Positions 7,199 through 14,767 of a DNA stretch of 64,000 bases are shown here, in pieces. Source of the DNA: an uncultured Collinsella sp. (GTDB taxonomy: Bacteria > Actinomycetota > Coriobacteriia > Coriobacteriales > Coriobacteriaceae); assembly GCA_900539035.1 (NCBI GenBank), contig UQAU01000003.1, positions 42,662-106,661 on the forward strand, written 5' to 3'. Made by a program: the position numbers and the translations under genes. Each line of letters opens with the position of its first letter. The stretch's first letter is position 1. The notes under the pieces are model-generated. The model ran no database searches and was not told where the DNA came from. It saw only the letters and a program-made list of their open reading frames with translations.

Positions 7199-8779
7199 TT
7201 GAGCATCACGCCCCTCGATAGCATTCGCCGCGCCATCGCCCGCCGCAACGGCATCTCCAACTCCGCTGCATCGAGAGACGGCGCCGCGAAGGCCCAGGGC
7301 GGCCGCATCGAGAACGGCCTCTTCCCTGCCTCGCACACTGCCGAGGAACTCGCACGCATCCAAGAGCTGAGTCAGCGCAACGCCGGCGGGCCCGATAGCA
7401 GCCAAGCCACACGTCGCCGGCGCGAACGCGATCGCAAGCCCGGCCCCGTCCGTCGCATGGTCAACGCTTGGTGGAACCGCCTGCTCGGCGCCGTCTACGG
7501 CGGCGGCTTCTCCATGCAGGAAGCGGAATACGAGGAGCACGCCACCAGTCGCGACTATCTTTGGAACACCCTCGGCACCGCCGTGTGGGGCTTGGCGTTT
7601 CCGCTGCTCACCATCGTGTCTACGCAGCTCGTGGGCGCCGAAGAGGCAGGCAAGTTCTCCATCGCCTTTGTCACCGGCACGCTCATCATGATCGCGTGCA
7701 ACTACGGCGTGCGCAATTTCCAGGTCTCGGATATCGACGAAAAGACGTCCTTTGCCTCCTACCAGCTCAATCGCTGGCTTTGCGGAACGCTCGCCCTAGG
7801 CTGCGGCCTCATGTACAGCAGCGCCCGCGGCTATGACGCGCAAATGGCGACGATCGGCCTGGGCGTCTACCTGTATAAGGTCATCGACGGCGTCTCCGAC
7901 GTGTACGAAGGCCGCCTACAGCAGGCCGACAAGCTCTACCTGGCTGGCATGAGCCAAACGCTACGCTCCGTCGGCGTCATCGCGGTCTTCAGCGTGGCGC
8001 TGTTCCTCACGCGCAGCATGCCCATCGCGACCATGGCCATGGGCATCGCCGCGATCGCCTCGCTCGTGCTGGTCACCACGCCGCTCGCCCTGCTCGAGAC
8101 CGAAAAATCGCGCCGCGTGAGCCTGCGCGAGGTCGGCCACCTGTTTGTCCAGTGCGCCCCACTCTTTGGCGCGCTATTCCTGTTCAATCTTATCGAGAGC
8201 ATGCCCAAGTTTGTGATGGAAGGAACACTGGCCTACAAATACCAGCTGTACTTTAATGCCCTGTTTTTTCCAGCTCAGGCTATTCTGTTGAGCATTGGAT
8301 TTGTCTATAAACCGCAGCTCCTGCGCTTGTCGAGCATTTGGGCTAATCCTCGCAAGCGTCGTCGCTTTGACCTGATTATTGTTGCCGTTATGGCGCTGAT
8401 CGTGGTCATCACCGGCGTGTGCGCCGCATTTATGGCAGGTCCCGGTATTCCCCTCATGAGCTTTATGTACGGTCTCAGCTTTGAGCGCTACCGTACGCTG
8501 GCGCTGCTGATGGTCGTCGCCGGCGGCGTCACCGCGGCCATCGATTTTATCTACGCCATCATCACGGTGCTGCGCCATGCTGGCGACGTCACCAAAATCT
8601 ACCTGATCTGCTTCGCCGTAAGCGTGGTGCTGCCGGTGATCCTGATTAAGCTGCTGGGTCTGATGGGCGCTGTGGTGAGCTACCTAGCCATCATGGCCCT
8701 ACTCCTGGTGCTGCTGATAATCGAGTACGCCCACATCCGCCAACGCATCGAACGCGACCGCAACCCGTACGGAGCCTAA
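7199..8779 (+). CDS. Polysaccharide flippase-like membrane protein (MOP superfamily)
   Basis: This 526-residue protein has a basic cytosolic N-terminus of about 100 residues, then some 12-14 hydrophobic helices in the arrangement of Wzx/MATE-type exporters of lipid-linked glycans. I recognise the overall pattern rather than a diagnostic motif. The TTG start at 7199 is supported by AAAGGA six bases upstream and by the absence of a better ATG. It is not in an evident polysaccharide cluster; the WecA/TagO-type gene is 6.5 kb away. Substrate unknown. Confidence 0.7.
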   Translation: MSITPLDSIRRAIARRNGISNSAASRDGAAKAQGGRIENGLFPASHTAEELARIQELSQRNAGGPDSSQATRRRRERDRKPGPVRRMVNAWWNRLLGAVYGGGFSMQEAEYEEHATSRDYLWNTLGTAVWGLAFPLLTIVSTQLVGAEEAGKFSIAFVTGTLIMIACNYGVRNFQVSDIDEKTSFASYQLNRWLCGTLALGCGLMYSSARGYDAQMATIGLGVYLYKVIDGVSDVYEGRLQQADKLYLAGMSQTLRSVGVIAVFSVALFLTRSMPIATMAMGIAAIASLVLVTTPLALLETEKSRRVSLREVGHLFVQCAPLFGALFLFNLIESMPKFVMEGTLAYKYQLYFNALFFPAQAILLSIGFVYKPQLLRLSSIWANPRKRRRFDLIIVAVMALIVVITGVCAAFMAGPGIPLMSFMYGLSFERYRTLALLMVVAGGVTAAIDFIYAIITVLRHAGDVTKIYLICFAVSVVLPVILIKLLGLMGAVVSYLAIMALLLVLLIIEYAHIRQRIERDRNPYGA

Positions 8780-8859
8780 TTAGCTGCCCCGGTCACCGGA
8801 ATTTGCGATGGAATCGCCCCGGCTGGGATCTCGTTGAAGACAATATGCATCACGCAAAA

Positions 8860-8982
8860 CTAAGTGAGTAGACTTTTACCGAATCCCGGACCACACCGGC
8901 AAAGCACAAGTCCGTGACCTGCGGTTTTATTGAGGCAAATATGTTGGGTGCTCGGCATTTCCAAAAAAGTCTACTCACTTAG
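8860..8982. repeat. 18-bp inverted repeat flanking an 87-bp spacer
   Basis: CTAAGTGAGTAGACTTTT (8860-8877) and its exact complement AAAAGTCTACTCACTTAG (8965-8982) enclose a non-coding spacer. The region 8780-9097 between the flippase and the metallophosphatase holds no supported gene. The unit may be a miniature mobile or extragenic palindromic element. Confidence 0.6.
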
Positions 8983-9097
8983 CCAGCGGGCAGCCAAATG
9001 ATTATTTAATCCCCGTCCCAGAGAAATCAATTAGCGGGCAGAAGGGCAAAAGTAGTCAAAAAAGGCCCCGTCCAAAATTAGCTACCCCTTGCACCGA

Positions 9098-9937
9098 TTA
9101 TTCGCCCGGGTTGATGTTCGCGTAGAACTCCGCCCCATCATCGAGCCGCAGGATGCCCACGCGGCCGAACTCGGAGCCGGTGGCGGCGGCGCAATCGATA
9201 TCGATGCGATCGGGCACACCAGCGGTATCCTCGCCACCCAGGCGCACAATCTGCCCGCGGCCCGACTCCTCATCGAGCCCTGCCAGGCCGCCAACCTCGC
9301 AATAGCGCCCAAGCGATACCGTGGGCGTGTGACCGCTCACCACGACCGGGCCCTTGCCCTCGGCAGAAAGCAGCCCGGTCGGCACATCCCAATAGCCGTG
9401 ACGAATCCACAGCAGGTCATCGGACGACTGCACTGCGAGCATCTGCTGCAGCAGCTCGCGATCGGCACCCACCGCTCCGACGCCATCGGCACAATCGACG
9501 CCATGCTCAAGCAAAAACGCGCGCGCCGCCTTCATCTCGATTCCAGCATGTACCAGCAGATACGGGCGCTCCTCGGTCTCGACCACCGCGTAGAGCGGCA
9601 GCGCGGCCATCCATCGCACGAGCTCCTCGTATGCCTCAAATTCCATGTCGTTGAGCTGCTCGCGCGTCGTCCAGCCACCGTTGATATCCCAGGTCTCGGC
9701 ATCGAGCGGATCCTGACCAATGATGGCATCGAGCATGATCTGCTCGTGATTACCCTTGAGCACGTGGGCGTTGGGCAGCGAGCGCACGAGCTTAATAACG
9801 CCGACCGGATCGGGCCCGCGATCGATCATGTCGCCCAGCACGTACAGCGTGTCGTCGGACGTCAACGAGATCTTAGACAGGGCCTCGTCAAGCGCACGCA
9901 CGTGCCCGTGAGCATCAGATGTCACATAGATCGCCAT
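9098..9937 (-). CDS. Metallophosphoesterase (PPP-type phosphatase family)
   Basis: This 279-residue protein shows the calcineurin-like metal-binding series: SDAHGH (residues 7-12), GDMIDRG (about 35-41) and GNHE (about 62-65), with a later VVSGHTPT. These residues bind two metals in Ser/Thr phosphatases of the PrpA type and in ApaH diadenosine tetraphosphatases. Length and motifs fit either group. The ATG at 9937 follows AAGGAG. It is divergent from the antiporter gene. Substrate is not determinable here. Confidence 0.85.
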   Translation of the reverse strand: MAIYVTSDAHGHVRALDEALSKISLTSDDTLYVLGDMIDRGPDPVGVIKLVRSLPNAHVLKGNHEQIMLDAIIGQDPLDAETWDINGGWTTREQLNDMEFEAYEELVRWMAALPLYAVVETEERPYLLVHAGIEMKAARAFLLEHGVDCADGVGAVGADRELLQQMLAVQSSDDLLWIRHGYWDVPTGLLSAEGKGPVVVSGHTPTVSLGRYCEVGGLAGLDEESGRGQIVRLGGEDTAGVPDRIDIDCAAATGSEFGRVGILRLDDGAEFYANINPGE

Positions 9938-10190
9938 GGTACGCCTCTCCTTGCATTGCGGCCGAAGCCCGGTGCCGCAACTAAAACTTCAAGTTGAACT
10001 TAAACGTTACCCATTGTACTCCGTTGCAATAAAGCTGGAAAGGGTTTCCGAGCAGAGGCAAAGACGGCAGCCGTCTATGACGATATCGCGCACGCCCGCA
10101 ATCCAACCCCATAAACCCACCATCTTTGGGTACAAATAACCGCAGACAACTGACCGTGCCACGCCAACCACCCAGGAGCGGACACTATCC

Positions 10191-11792
10191 ATGAACCAGA
10201 TCCTTCTCTTTATCGGCCTCGTCATCATTTTGTGCCTGACCATCAAACCCGTTGGCAAAAAGCTCCCCTTCCCCACCCTGCTCATCTTTATCGCACTCGG
10301 CATGCTGCTGGGCGTCAACGGCCCGGCGCATATCGACTTTAGCGACTTTGCGCTTACCGAAACCGTCTGCAGCACGGCGCTGCTGTTCATCATGTTCTAC
10401 GGCGGCTTTAACACCAATATCGACCGTGCCAAACCCGTCTCCGTGCCCGCGGTGTTGCTGAGCACGCTCGGCGTCGTCATCACTGCCGGCATCACCGGCG
10501 TGTTCGCCCACTTCGCGTTGGGGTTCGACTGGATCGACGGCCTGCTGCTGGGATCGGTTGTAGCATCCACCGACGCAGCCAGCGTCTTTAGCGTGCTGCG
10601 CGAGCACAACCTTTCGCTGAAGGGCGGCACCGACTCGCTGCTCGAGGTCGAATCGGGCTCCAACGACCCCGTCGCCTACATGCTCACCGCCGTGCTCGCC
10701 GCACTCGCGGCCGGCGGCGACATCAACGTTCCCGCACTGCTGGCCAAGCAGATTATCCTGGGCGCGGGCCTGGGCCTTGCCATCGGCTGGGCGGCGGGCC
10801 GTCTGATTGAACGTGCGCACGCAACGGCCGAGGGCGCGCAGACCATCTTTTTGTTCGCCGTGGCGATCGTCGCCTACGCGCTACCAAGCTATCTGGGCGG
10901 CAACGGCTTTTTGGCCGTATACCTGGCCGGCATTGTGCTGGGTGCGAGCGACATCACCGGCAAGGTCGAGCTGGCGCACTTCTTTGACACCCTCACCGAG
11001 ATGGCCGAGATGACGATCTTCTTCTTGCTCGGCTTGCTCGTGACGCCCGCCCGCCTGCCGCAAATGCTGCTGCCGGGCCTGGCACTCATGGCGTTTATGC
11101 TCTTTGCGAGCCGCCCCATCGCTGTTGGCGTGCTACTGGCGCCCTTTAAGACGAACCCCCACCAGGTTGCGCTCGTTAGCTGGGCGGGCCTGCGTGGCGC
11201 GGCTTCGGTCGTCTTTAGTCTCTTTGCCGTGGTGGCCGGTGTTCCCGGCGATCACAACCTGTTTGACCTGGTTTTTGTGATTGCCGTGTCGAGCATTGTG
11301 GTGCAGGGCTCGCTGCTGCCAGCAGTGGCGAAGAAACTCGATATGATCGATGCGGAGGGCGACGTGCGCCGTACGTTTAACGATTACCGCGACGAGGACG
11401 GCATGTCGTTCGTCAAGCTCAAGGTGGGCGCTGGGCATCCGTTTGCGGGGCGCTCGCTCGCCGATATTGGCAGCGCGACGGACATGCTCGTGGTCTTGGT
11501 GCTGCGCGACGGCGCGCACCCGGTGCTGCCCAACGGGGATACCGTGATCGAAGAAGGCGACCTGTTGGTGATGGCCGCGCCAACGTTCGAGGAGCGTGCC
11601 GAGGTTACGCTGCGCGAGGTCACCGTAACGCCCCACGGCCGCTTAGCTGGACAGCGTCTGCGCGACGTGCCGCAAGGCAAGCACCCGTTTATCGTCGTGA
11701 TGCTCAAGCGCGACGGCCAAACGATCATCCCCGACGGCAACACCCTCATATATGCCGGCGACGAAGCCGTCATTGCCACCCTGGCGTCGTAG
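10191..11792 (+). CDS. Cation/proton antiporter with two TrkA-C domains (NhaP2/CvrA-like)
   Basis: This 533-residue protein has an N-terminal CPA1-type exchanger of about 12 helices followed by two regulatory TrkA-C (RCK-C) domains, at about residues 403-460 and 470-533. Family members export K+ or Na+ in exchange for protons and respond to cytosolic ligands through the C-terminal domains. The motif ASTDAASVF (about 124-132) is the conserved ion-site region of this group. The ATG at 10191 follows AGGAG at a somewhat long spacing. A palindromic repeat begins 14 bases after the stop. Confidence 0.88.
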   Translation: MNQILLFIGLVIILCLTIKPVGKKLPFPTLLIFIALGMLLGVNGPAHIDFSDFALTETVCSTALLFIMFYGGFNTNIDRAKPVSVPAVLLSTLGVVITAGITGVFAHFALGFDWIDGLLLGSVVASTDAASVFSVLREHNLSLKGGTDSLLEVESGSNDPVAYMLTAVLAALAAGGDINVPALLAKQIILGAGLGLAIGWAAGRLIERAHATAEGAQTIFLFAVAIVAYALPSYLGGNGFLAVYLAGIVLGASDITGKVELAHFFDTLTEMAEMTIFFLLGLLVTPARLPQMLLPGLALMAFMLFASRPIAVGVLLAPFKTNPHQVALVSWAGLRGAASVVFSLFAVVAGVPGDHNLFDLVFVIAVSSIVVQGSLLPAVAKKLDMIDAEGDVRRTFNDYRDEDGMSFVKLKVGAGHPFAGRSLADIGSATDMLVVLVLRDGAHPVLPNGDTVIEEGDLLVMAAPTFEERAEVTLREVTVTPHGRLAGQRLRDVPQGKHPFIVVMLKRDGQTIIPDGNTLIYAGDEAVIATLAS

Positions 11793-11806
11793 CCATCCCC
11801 ACCCAT

Positions 11807-11875
11807 AAGTTGCGGTGAAATAGGGATTGAATAGGCTTCTGAACAGCCATTTCAGTCCGTATTTCACCGCAAGTT
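11807..11875. repeat. AGTTGCGGTGAAATAG palindromic repeat, copy 1
   Basis: About 69 bases with arms AAGTTGCGGTGAAAT and ATTTCACCGCAAGTT (one mismatch). Three more copies are at 52725, 55999 and 62214. This copy is just after the antiporter stop codon. Confidence 0.85.
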
Positions 11876-11919
11876 ATTGAGGGGATGGGTTGAAAAACAT
11901 TTGAATTGACACCGAAATG

Positions 11920-11990
11920 AAAAAAGCCGGGGAAAACGTCCCCGGCACTTGGAAGCCCTCTCTTCTGAGATGACCGATTTCTTTATATCA
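11920..11990 (-). ncRNA. DUF3800-associated RNA element, copy A (minus strand)
   Basis: Read on the minus strand this carries the same blocks as the copies at 12074 and 12308: TATAAAGAA, a small hairpin with an AGAA loop, TTCCAAGTGCC, then the terminator stem GCCGGGG/CCCCGGC and six T residues. It is oriented away from the DUF3800 gene and has no obvious strong promoter, so it may be a remnant or an independently expressed relative. Confidence 0.55.
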
Positions 11991-12073
11991 CGAACGCTAG
12001 TTAGATGCCATTCATTGAGGGCTTTATCAGGCGCGCCATCCCATCCACATGGCGCCATTTGAAAGCCGTCCGA

Positions 12074-12149
12074 TCTCATGCTATAAAGAAGTCGGTACCC
12101 TCGAATAGAGGGACCTCCAAGAGCCGGGGGATGTCCCCCGGCATTTTTT
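12074..12149 (+). ncRNA. DUF3800-associated RNA element, copy B
   Basis: Blocks in order are TCTCATG, TATAAAGAA, hairpin CCCTC-GAATA-GAGGG, CCTCCAAGAGCC and terminator stem GCCGGGGG/CCCCCGGC followed by T residues. It is nearly collinear with copy C 234 bases downstream. No clear -35/-10 pair precedes it. Confidence 0.6.
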
Positions 12150-12257
12150 ATGCGAGTCAAGACTAAATACTTCTCGGGAAAACGCCGGCCCATTGCGTCA
12201 GCAATTTACGAGCCGCTCTACCCACCTCTGGACTGCTAAGGACTTTTCGCAGGTAGT

Positions 12258-12286
12258 TTGACGAACATATGTTTGCTTATTATAAT
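12258..12286 (+). promoter_or_regulatory. Strong sigma-70 promoter of RNA copy C / DUF3800
   Basis: TTGACG (12258-12263) and a consensus TATAAT (12281-12286) are spaced by exactly 17 bases in an AT-rich patch. Transcription should begin near 12293. Confidence 0.8.
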
Positions 12287-12292
12287 ATTACT

Positions 12293-12385
12293 TGAAAGCA
12301 CCCCTTATCTCATGGTATAAAGAATAAGGTTCCCTCCAAAAGAGGGGCCTCCAAGAGCCGGGGTCTTACCCCCGGCATTTTTTTT
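12293..12385 (+). ncRNA. DUF3800-associated small RNA / leader, copy C
   Basis: A transcript of about 90 nt is predicted from the promoter at 12258. It has the conserved TCTCATGG-TATAAAGAA block, hairpin CCCTC-CAAAA-GAGGG, GCCTCCAAGAGCC, then the terminator stem GCCGGGG/CCCCGGC with eight T residues. The DUF3800 ATG is only 19 bases beyond, so the gene must be expressed by readthrough. Conserved RNA structures next to DUF3800 genes (the DUF3800 RNA motifs) have been described by comparative genomics; which motif, if any, this matches I cannot test. Confidence 0.7.
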
Positions 12386-12404
12386 GAAAAAATGGAGGCC
12401 CACC

Positions 12405-13082
12405 ATGAGCGAACTCTCCGTCTTTGTTGACGAATCTGGCGACCTCGGAGGCGTCTCCAACTACTACCTCGTCACCCTCGTTTTTCACGATCAAAACGAT
12501 GCAATCGTTGAACGCATTGACCGCTACGAGCGCGCCCTGTCGCAGTCCTTGCTTCCCAATACGCCTTTTCATGCAGGACCCCTATTGAATGGAAACGGCG
12601 ACTACAAAGATCTTCCCAAGGAGCAGCGAAGGCACATGTTGAGCGCATTTCGCGCGTTCATTCAGCATCTCCCCATACGCTACCTCTGCCTACAATACCG
12701 AATGAGCGAATTCACCGACAATCAAAACGGTCTTGCGGAAAGAATGAGGCGGGACCTCACGGTTGAGCTTTTCGACCATCTGGAATTCTTCCAACGATAC
12801 GACACCGTTAAGATTTACTACGACAACGGTCAACCGATCGTAACAGAGGTCATCCATTCTGCGCTCGAGTACGTTCTAGCAAGGGACGTCATCGTATACC
12901 GAGAAGCCACGCCGCGAGCCTACCGGCTATTCCAAGTTGCTGATTACATCTGCACGATCGAGCTAACGGCTATCAAGTTTGACAGTAAGGAAGAAACCAA
13001 GACGGATCGGCTATTTTTTGGAACCCGAAGGACGTTCAAAAAGGGATTTCTCTTATATCTCAGGAAGAAAAGGATGAACTGA
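12405..13082 (+). CDS. DUF3800 domain protein (RNase H-like fold, putative nuclease)
   Basis: This 225-residue protein starts SVFVDESGDLG, the hallmark acidic DUF3800 motif, and carries YYDNG (about residues 144-148) and QVADYICTIE (about 182-191) as further family acidic positions. The fold is predicted to be RNase H-like, but no activity is firmly assigned. Codon use and GC are lower than in neighbouring genes, suggesting transfer. The ATG at 12405 follows GGAGG. Upstream is a terminator-ended small RNA with its own promoter. The BREX operon ends seven bases past its stop on the opposite strand, so the two face tail to tail. A defence or RNA-controlled toxin role is inferred. Confidence 0.85.
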   Translation: MSELSVFVDESGDLGGVSNYYLVTLVFHDQNDAIVERIDRYERALSQSLLPNTPFHAGPLLNGNGDYKDLPKEQRRHMLSAFRAFIQHLPIRYLCLQYRMSEFTDNQNGLAERMRRDLTVELFDHLEFFQRYDTVKIYYDNGQPIVTEVIHSALEYVLARDVIVYREATPRAYRLFQVADYICTIELTAIKFDSKEETKTDRLFFGTRRTFKKGFLLYLRKKRMN

Positions 13083-13089
13083 CCCGGGG

Positions 13090-13302
13090 TCACCAGTCGT
13101 CAGACGCTCCGCAGTCGTCATCGACGGCAAAGTCGCGGAGGTCGAGGCCTTTGCGTTCGGCTCGGGCTAGGAGCTCTTGGGGCGACTCATCCTCGATATC
13201 CACTACGTCGAGCATAGCGGCCGGAAAGCCCACGCCGGAGGCACTCCCCGCATGGTCAATCAGGCTCTCGCGCAGCTGATCTACATCGACTTCGATTTTC
13301 AT
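13090..13302 (-). CDS. Small acidic protein, last gene of the BREX operon
   Basis: This 70-residue, strongly acidic protein has no membrane segment and ends in a cluster of Asp residues. GGAGGT lies eight bases before the ATG at 13302, and the gene starts 27 bases after the preceding ORF, so it looks genuinely translated as part of the operon. The pattern of LRESLIDHAG, GFPAAMLDV and SPQELLARA resembles small hypothetical proteins I associate with Firmicutes genomes, but I cannot name a family. Acidic small proteins near defence systems can be DNA mimics or inhibitors; that is speculation. Confidence 0.7.
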   Translation of the reverse strand: MKIEVDVDQLRESLIDHAGSASGVGFPAAMLDVVDIEDESPQELLARAERKGLDLRDFAVDDDCGASDDW

Positions 13303-13329
13303 GGTGAAACCTCCCGCCAGACCAAGCCC

Positions 13330-14694
13330 CTACTCGTCAGCGCCGAGCGCATCCACGGCAGCGACAAAAGCCTCAACCTGCTTGTCGTCCATCTGCGTGG
13401 CCAGGCGCCCCACGGGCTCATCGTAGGCAAACTGCACCTTATCGATAAAGCAATCCCAAGCACGCTCGTCCACACGCACGGCGACCTCGCAATACTGACT
13501 GAGCTTTTTGAGTCCATACCAAAACGCGTTCACATGACGCGCGGGGTCCTCATCCAGCACGCCATCATAACGGCGTCCATTGAACTCGCGCATGCGTGCC
13601 ACGGCAACCTCGAGCGAGTCGCCGCCCTCGGCCGAAGCCTCATCCACAAGCTCGGGAATCGGAACCTCACGGCGAACATCATGCCTTGTAGTGCCATCGT
13701 ACTCGCCCACCAGCACGTCTTCGTCAAGCCGTGAATCGTAGTCTAAATAGCTCGAGCCCCGGCAAATCCCATGCGGTGAGCCAGAGCCAAACGCACAGAA
13801 CAACCCGCCGTCGGCAACAACACGACGGTAGGTCTCAAACGACTTCTTAACCTGAGCGAGCAACTCGGAAAGCTTTCCGGCATCGCACGCCGTCTCGCAC
13901 GCAACGCACGCAGGCTTCGGCAGCCCCGAAGGCTCCACCGTGCTCCCCGCAACGCGGGCGGCACGCTCGGCCCGATACGCCTGAGCCGCCAAGCGCGCTC
14001 GCTGCGCAGCGCCGCGCACGTTGGTAAGTTCACGCCCCAACGCCACGTCACTAGCAACATCGCCAGCCAAATCGCCCGTAAACCCGCCAGCGCCCTGCGA
14101 CCCTGTCGCACTCAGCTCGGACTCAAACGTCGCTGTGATCATACCCGCAAGGTCCGTCGCATCGGCGGCACAACGCAACTGCTCCAGCTGCGTGCACAGC
14201 AGATCGGCATCCAGGGGCACGGCATCCACAACGCGCACGTCACTCAGGCGTGCCGCATCCCGCAACACCAAGGCCCCCGCAGCATCGTACGCCGCACGCA
14301 CCTTGTCCGCCGTATTAGCCAGCAGCTTTACCTCGATAAACGCAAGCGTCTGCTCCAGGCGCGTCAGCAGCTCGGCCTTGTCCTCCATGCGCAAAAAGGC
14401 AGCATAGCGCCGCTCCATCTGCAGCGGACCCACAACGCCTGTCTGCTTGCGAGCGCGCGCAAGGGCCGCACCCTCAACACGGCGCACGTACGTATCAACA
14501 GCCCGCACGGCAGAGTCGCGCGCAGCGTGCTCGGCAGCCTCGACGCCCCTAAGCACGCCCAGCAGCTCGCGAGAGCGCGCCTTGCGCACCAGCTCTCCGC
14601 GATCGTACTGCTCAAGCGCCGTCTGACGCCTGGCCACCGACTCAAAGCCAAACAGCTCGTCGAGCAACTCGCCAACGCAACGCTCGTCCGCCAT
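13330..14694 (-). CDS. Unidentified protein in the BREX operon (454 aa)
   Basis: This gene follows brxL by 73 bases with a very strong ribosome site (AAGGAGG) before the ATG at 14694. The first 280 residues are alanine- and arginine-rich and probably helical or coiled-coil, with repeated charged segments. Residues of about 284-296 contain CVACETAC, and a later GLFCAFGSGSPHGIC adds two cysteines, a possible metal site. The C-terminal 150 residues look globular and acidic. I recognise no catalytic motif. Its position after brxL suggests a lineage-specific BREX accessory factor. Confidence 0.75.
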   Translation of the reverse strand: MADERCVGELLDELFGFESVARRQTALEQYDRGELVRKARSRELLGVLRGVEAAEHAARDSAVRAVDTYVRRVEGAALARARKQTGVVGPLQMERRYAAFLRMEDKAELLTRLEQTLAFIEVKLLANTADKVRAAYDAAGALVLRDAARLSDVRVVDAVPLDADLLCTQLEQLRCAADATDLAGMITATFESELSATGSQGAGGFTGDLAGDVASDVALGRELTNVRGAAQRARLAAQAYRAERAARVAGSTVEPSGLPKPACVACETACDAGKLSELLAQVKKSFETYRRVVADGGLFCAFGSGSPHGICRGSSYLDYDSRLDEDVLVGEYDGTTRHDVRREVPIPELVDEASAEGGDSLEVAVARMREFNGRRYDGVLDEDPARHVNAFWYGLKKLSQYCEVAVRVDERAWDCFIDKVQFAYDEPVGRLATQMDDKQVEAFVAAVDALGADE

Positions 14695-14767
14695 GGTAAG
14701 GCCTCCTTACCCGAACACGCCAACACGCTCGCGGGCCCACGCGTACGCAAGCCCGCTCGCCGCACCC

